Assembly (NCBI RefSeq): GCF_022414535.1
Contig: NZ_JADWYM010000052.1
Location: 1-42,524 of the forward strand
Source of the DNA: Streptomyces sp. MUM 2J
Lineage (GTDB): Bacteria; Actinomycetota; Actinomycetes; Streptomycetales; Streptomycetaceae
Reading direction: 5' to 3'
DNA length: 42,524 bases
Positions 39,795-42,524 of the stretch are shown in pieces; the stretch's first letter is position 1; every line of letters starts with the position of its first letter. Both the position numbers and the translations under genes were made by a program. Under the pieces are notes generated by a model. It searched no databases and was not told the origin of the DNA. It worked only from the letters and a program-made list of their open reading frames with translations.

Positions 39795-40499
39795 ATGACC
39801 TCTACCGACAGTGCACAGAAGGCTCCCGCCAAGGACCCCTGGGACCTGCCCGACGTCTCCGGGCTCGTCGTCGGCGTGCTCGGTGGGACCGGGCCGCAGG
39901 GCAAGGGCCTCGCCTACCGGCTCGCCAAGGCCGGGCAGAAGGTGATCATCGGCTCCCGGGCCATCGACCGCGCGCGCACCGCCGCCGACGAGCTCGGCTT
40001 CGGCATCGAGGGGGCCGACAACGCCGAGTGCGCCCGGCGCAGCGACATCGTGATCGTCGCGGTGCCCTGGGAGGGCCACGGTGCGACGCTCCGGTCGCTG
40101 CGCGAGGAACTGGCCGGGAAGCTCGTCGTCGACTGCGTCAACCCGCTCGGCTTCGACAAGAAGGGCGCCTTCGCGCTGAAGCCGGAGGAGGGCAGCGCCG
40201 CCGAGCAGGCGGCGGCCCTGCTGCCCGGCTCCCGGGTCACCGCGGCGTTCCACCACCTCTCCGCCGTCCTGCTCCAGGACTCCGCGATCGAGGAGATCGA
40301 CACCGACGTGATGGTCCTCGGCGAGGAGCGCGCCGACGTCGAGGCCGTCCAGGCCCTCGCCGGCCGCATCCCCGGCATGCGCGGCGTCTTCGCCGGCCGG
40401 CTGCGCAACGCCCACCAGGTGGAGTCGCTGGTGGCCAACCTGATCTCGGTCAACCGCCGGTACAAGGCACACGCGGGGCTCCGCGTCACGGACGTGTGA
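39795..40499 (+). CDS. npdG: NADPH-dependent F420 reductase (F420:NADP oxidoreductase)
   Basis: A 234-aa oxidoreductase that passes hydride between NADPH and coenzyme F420. The Rossmann motif VVGVLGGTGPQGKGLAYRLA binds NADPH; VIIGSRAIDRARTAA is the second-strand region, VIVAVPWEGH is the central motif, and VVDCVNPLGFDKKG and AAFHHLSA are family signatures. F420 is used by many Streptomyces enzymes for antibiotic and redox metabolism. ATG 39795 is the likely start. A strong hairpin follows the stop. Confidence 0.92.
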   Translation: MTSTDSAQKAPAKDPWDLPDVSGLVVGVLGGTGPQGKGLAYRLAKAGQKVIIGSRAIDRARTAADELGFGIEGADNAECARRSDIVIVAVPWEGHGATLRSLREELAGKLVVDCVNPLGFDKKGAFALKPEEGSAAEQAAALLPGSRVTAAFHHLSAVLLQDSAIEEIDTDVMVLGEERADVEAVQALAGRIPGMRGVFAGRLRNAHQVESLVANLISVNRRYKAHAGLRVTDV

Positions 40500-40505
40500 C
40501 CGCAT

Positions 40506-40537
40506 GGGGGACACTGTTCGTCGCAGCAGTGTCCCCC
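40506..40537. terminator. 11-bp hairpin after npdG
   Basis: GGGGGACACTG / CAGTGTCCCCC with a 10-nt loop, starting 7 bp after the npdG stop and 4 bp before the AGGAG of the next small gene. It can end npdG transcription or act as an attenuator for the small gene. Confidence 0.75.
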
Positions 40538-40554
40538 GACAGGAGCCCCCCGCC

Positions 40555-40731
40555 ATGCCCCGCCTCGCCCTCCACACCCTGATCGTCTGCGTGCTCGCCG
40601 TGGCCGCGGCCGTGGTCTCCTTCGTCCAGGGCAGCTGGCTGGGGGTCGTCTGGCTGCTGCTGGCCGGGGTGTCGTCCAACATGACCTGGTACTACGTCCG
40701 GCAGGGCCGGTCGGCTCACCAGAACCGGTAG
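40555..40731 (+). CDS. Small two-helix membrane protein
   Basis: A 58-aa protein with two hydrophobic helices (LALHTLIVCVLAVAAAVVSF and WLGVVWLLLAGVSSNMTWYY), hairpin-like in the membrane. The ATG 40555 has AGGAG ten bases upstream, which is better than the upstream in-frame ATG at 40504 inside the hairpin. Its 3' end overlaps the convergent site-2 protease gene by 16 bp. A conserved Streptomyces hypothetical; role unknown. Confidence 0.75.
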   Translation: MPRLALHTLIVCVLAVAAAVVSFVQGSWLGVVWLLLAGVSSNMTWYYVRQGRSAHQNR

Positions 40732-41486
40732 AGGCTCCAGCCGCGAGCGGTGTAGGACGGGTCGACACCCAGTCCGCCCAGGACCGTGTCGACCAGGCCG
40801 AAGAACGCGCGGTTGAGCTCCGGCACCCACAGCAGCGCGAACACGAACAGCAGCCCGAACGGCGCGAACGGCTCCACCTGGCGGCGCACACCGGGCGACA
40901 ACCAGGGCTCGACGACGCCGTAGCCGTCCAGCCCGGGCACCGGCAGGAAGTTCAGGATCGCCGCCGTGACCTGGAGCAGCCCCAGGAAGGCGAGCGCGTA
41001 CCGGAAGTCGGGCGGCACGCCGTCCAGCGCGTCCAGCCAGAACGGCGCGGTGCACACCGCCGCGAACAGGACGTTCGTCAGGGGGCCGGCCGCCGAGATC
41101 AGGCTGTGCCGCCAGCGCCCCCGGATCCGGCTCCGCTCGATGAAGACGGCGCCGCCCGGAAGCCCGATCCCGCCCATGATCACGAAGAGCACCGGCAGCA
41201 CGACGCTGAGCAGCGCGTGGGTGTACTTCATCGGGTTCAGCGTCAGATACCCCTTCGCCCCGACCGTGATGTCGCCGCTGTGCAGGGCGGTGCGCGCATG
41301 GGCGTACTCGTGCAGGCACAGGGACACGATCCAGGCGGCGGTCACGAACAGGAACACCGCCACCCCGGGCTGCTCGGCGAACCCGGTCCACAGCGCCCAG
41401 CCCGCGACCAGCGTCACGGCCAGGATCCCGAGGAAGACGGGGCTGATGGTGCGGTCGCCGCGGCGGGCGGCGGCGGTGGTGGTCAT
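40716..41486 (-). CDS. Site-2 protease family (M50) membrane metalloprotease homologue
   Basis: A 256-aa six-helix membrane protein of the S2P/M50 family. HEYAHA (HExxH) is the zinc site in helix 2 (IVSLCLHEYAHARTALHSGD), and NFLPVPGLDG supplies the third ligand Asp in the NPxPxxDG-like motif. TLNPMKYTHALLSVVLPVLF follows, usual for the small SpoIVFB-like group. S2P enzymes cut within membranes, often anti-sigma factors, but the target is unknown here. The ATG 41484-41486 is used. Divergent from the SARP-type gene. Confidence 0.87.
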   Translation of the reverse strand: MTTTAAARRGDRTISPVFLGILAVTLVAGWALWTGFAEQPGVAVFLFVTAAWIVSLCLHEYAHARTALHSGDITVGAKGYLTLNPMKYTHALLSVVLPVLFVIMGGIGLPGGAVFIERSRIRGRWRHSLISAAGPLTNVLFAAVCTAPFWLDALDGVPPDFRYALAFLGLLQVTAAILNFLPVPGLDGYGVVEPWLSPGVRRQVEPFAPFGLLFVFALLWVPELNRAFFGLVDTVLGGLGVDPSYTARGWSLYRFW

Positions 41487-41780
41487 GGGGCTCCCTGACT
41501 GGTCGTCCACGCGTGGGCCTGCCCGACCGTACCGGGCTCGGACGGAAAACGCCTCGCGCGGGGGCACCGGTTCCCTGGAGGGTGGGCTCGTGGGACCGCG
41601 GCACGTGTTCCGCGGCGCCCGCCGGACCGGGTGCGGGGACCGGGACCTGCCGGCACCGGGGCCCACCGCCCCCGCCACCGTCCCCGAACACCCTCCCGGC
41701 CCGGTGCCGGGCACCCCGCCCCGGCGGCCCGGAGCCACGCCACCCGGACCCCGTGACCGGCCGTGAACCCTCCGGAGACA

Positions 41781-42524
41781 ATGGACCCCGTGCGCTACCG
41801 CATCCTCGGCACCACCCAGGCGATCCGCCCCGACGGCACGGCCGTCACCGTGGGCGGGGCACGGCTGCGTGCCCTGCTGACCGTGCTGGCCCTGCGCGCG
41901 GGGCGGACCGTGTCCGTGGGCCTGCTGGTGGAGGAGGTGTGGGCCGGGGACCCGCCGGCCGACGCGACGGGCGCCCTCCAGGCACTGGTGGGACGCCTGC
42001 GCCGGGCCCTCGGTGCCGGCGCGGTGGTCTCCGCCGACGGCGGCGGCTACCGGCTGGCCGCCGGGCCCGACGCCGTCGACCTGCACCGATTCGAACGGCT
42101 CACCGCCGACGGGATGCGAGCCCTGGCCGACGGAGACGCAGCCGAGGCCGCCGTCCTCCTCGACGACGCCCTCGCCCTGTGGCACGAGCCGGTCCTCGCC
42201 GACCTGCCGGGACGCATCGCACAGGCCGCCCGCTGGGAGAGCCGCCACCTGGACGCCCGCCGCAGCCGCCTCACCGCCGCACTCGCCCTCGGCGAGGCCG
42301 ACCGGGCCCTGCCGGAACTCACGGCGCTGTGCGACGCGCACCCCCTCGACGAGCCCCTCCAGACCCTGCGGCTGCGCGCCCTGCACGACACCGGCCGCAC
42401 GGCCGAGGCCCTCGCCGCCTACGACGGAGTTCGTCACCTGCTGGCCGACCGACTGGGCTCCGGTCTGGTGGAGCAGGAGTTCAACCACCTCTTCGTGGGA
42501 CTGGTCCAGACGTCGCCGCGGCCG
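41781..42524 (+). CDS. AfsR/SARP-type transcriptional regulator (5' part, continues beyond window)
   Basis: The frame stays open to base 42524 (248 codons). Residues 1-95 are an OmpR-like winged-helix domain (MDPVRYRILGTTQAIRPDGT, ARLRALLTVLALRAGRTVSV, LVGRLRRALGAGAVVSADGG). From about 100 a bacterial transcriptional activation domain (BTAD) follows (VDLHRFERLTADGMRALADG, ARRSRLTAALALGEADRALP, LRLRALHDTGRTAEALAAYD). Larger AfsR-like proteins add NB-ARC and TPR domains, which would be outside. SARPs activate antibiotic clusters. The start ATG 41781 is eight bases after a CCGGAG; the genes it controls are not visible here. Confidence 0.88.
   Translation, partial: MDPVRYRILGTTQAIRPDGTAVTVGGARLRALLTVLALRAGRTVSVGLLVEEVWAGDPPADATGALQALVGRLRRALGAGAVVSADGGGYRLAAGPDAVDLHRFERLTADGMRALADGDAAEAAVLLDDALALWHEPVLADLPGRIAQAARWESRHLDARRSRLTAALALGEADRALPELTALCDAHPLDEPLQTLRLRALHDTGRTAEALAAYDGVRHLLADRLGSGLVEQEFNHLFVGLVQTSPRP

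Overview
The window is high-GC actinobacterial chromosome. Gene families, GTG/TTG starts, a four-gene conservon, a CYP157-like P450, a DMATS prenyltransferase, an F420 reductase and an AfsR/SARP-type regulator all point to a Streptomyces. The species cannot be read from the sequence. All calls come from reading the sequence and from family knowledge; no database was searched.

Layout. 1-4246: the 3' end of a bifunctional RNase H/acid phosphatase gene, a KDPG aldolase, YaaA, an AraC-type regulator and an EamA exporter. 4212-4622: rnpB, the RNase P RNA. 4604-about 13970: a probable genomic island. A 19-bp copy of the 3' end of rnpB recurs at 7332-7350. Between the two copies lie a receptor-like Ser/Thr kinase with a coupled 21-aa leader ORF, palindromes and gene remnants. 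To the right are a three-gene cassette (37-aa ORF, large WXG/DUF6571-like protein, membrane-anchored protein), a diverged 116-nt internal piece of a second rnpB at 11177-11292, and a PD-(D/E)XK nuclease-SLFN-type helicase fusion. No integrase gene was seen. 13974-14726: an FGE-like protein with a (SerAsp)n hexanucleotide repeat.

15075-22099: a perfect palindrome, then the conservon cvnA-B-C-D, the CYP157-like P450, a DMATS prenyltransferase and a convergent flavin monooxygenase. The three enzymes look like a small indole-prenylation pathway beside a G-protein-type signalling system. 22229-28458: MazG-like, DoxX-like, SnoaL-like and SDR proteins, a Bcr/CflA exporter coupled to a serine hydrolase that apparently starts with CTG, and a small membrane protein. 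28520-30528: an Rsm22-type protein and a prim-pol-like protein.

30546-36801: a lipoprotein and the iron-uptake operon efeO-efeB-efeU with an iron box, then a PhzF-like protein and a heme oxygenase with its own iron box. Together these form an iron acquisition block probably repressed by DmdR/IdeR when iron is plentiful. 36892-42524: methionine aminopeptidase, a small conserved protein, an MFS gene lacking its C-terminal half, a SIS-like protein, an F420:NADP oxidoreductase, a small membrane protein, a site-2 protease homologue and the 5' part of a SARP/AfsR-type regulator that runs off the window.
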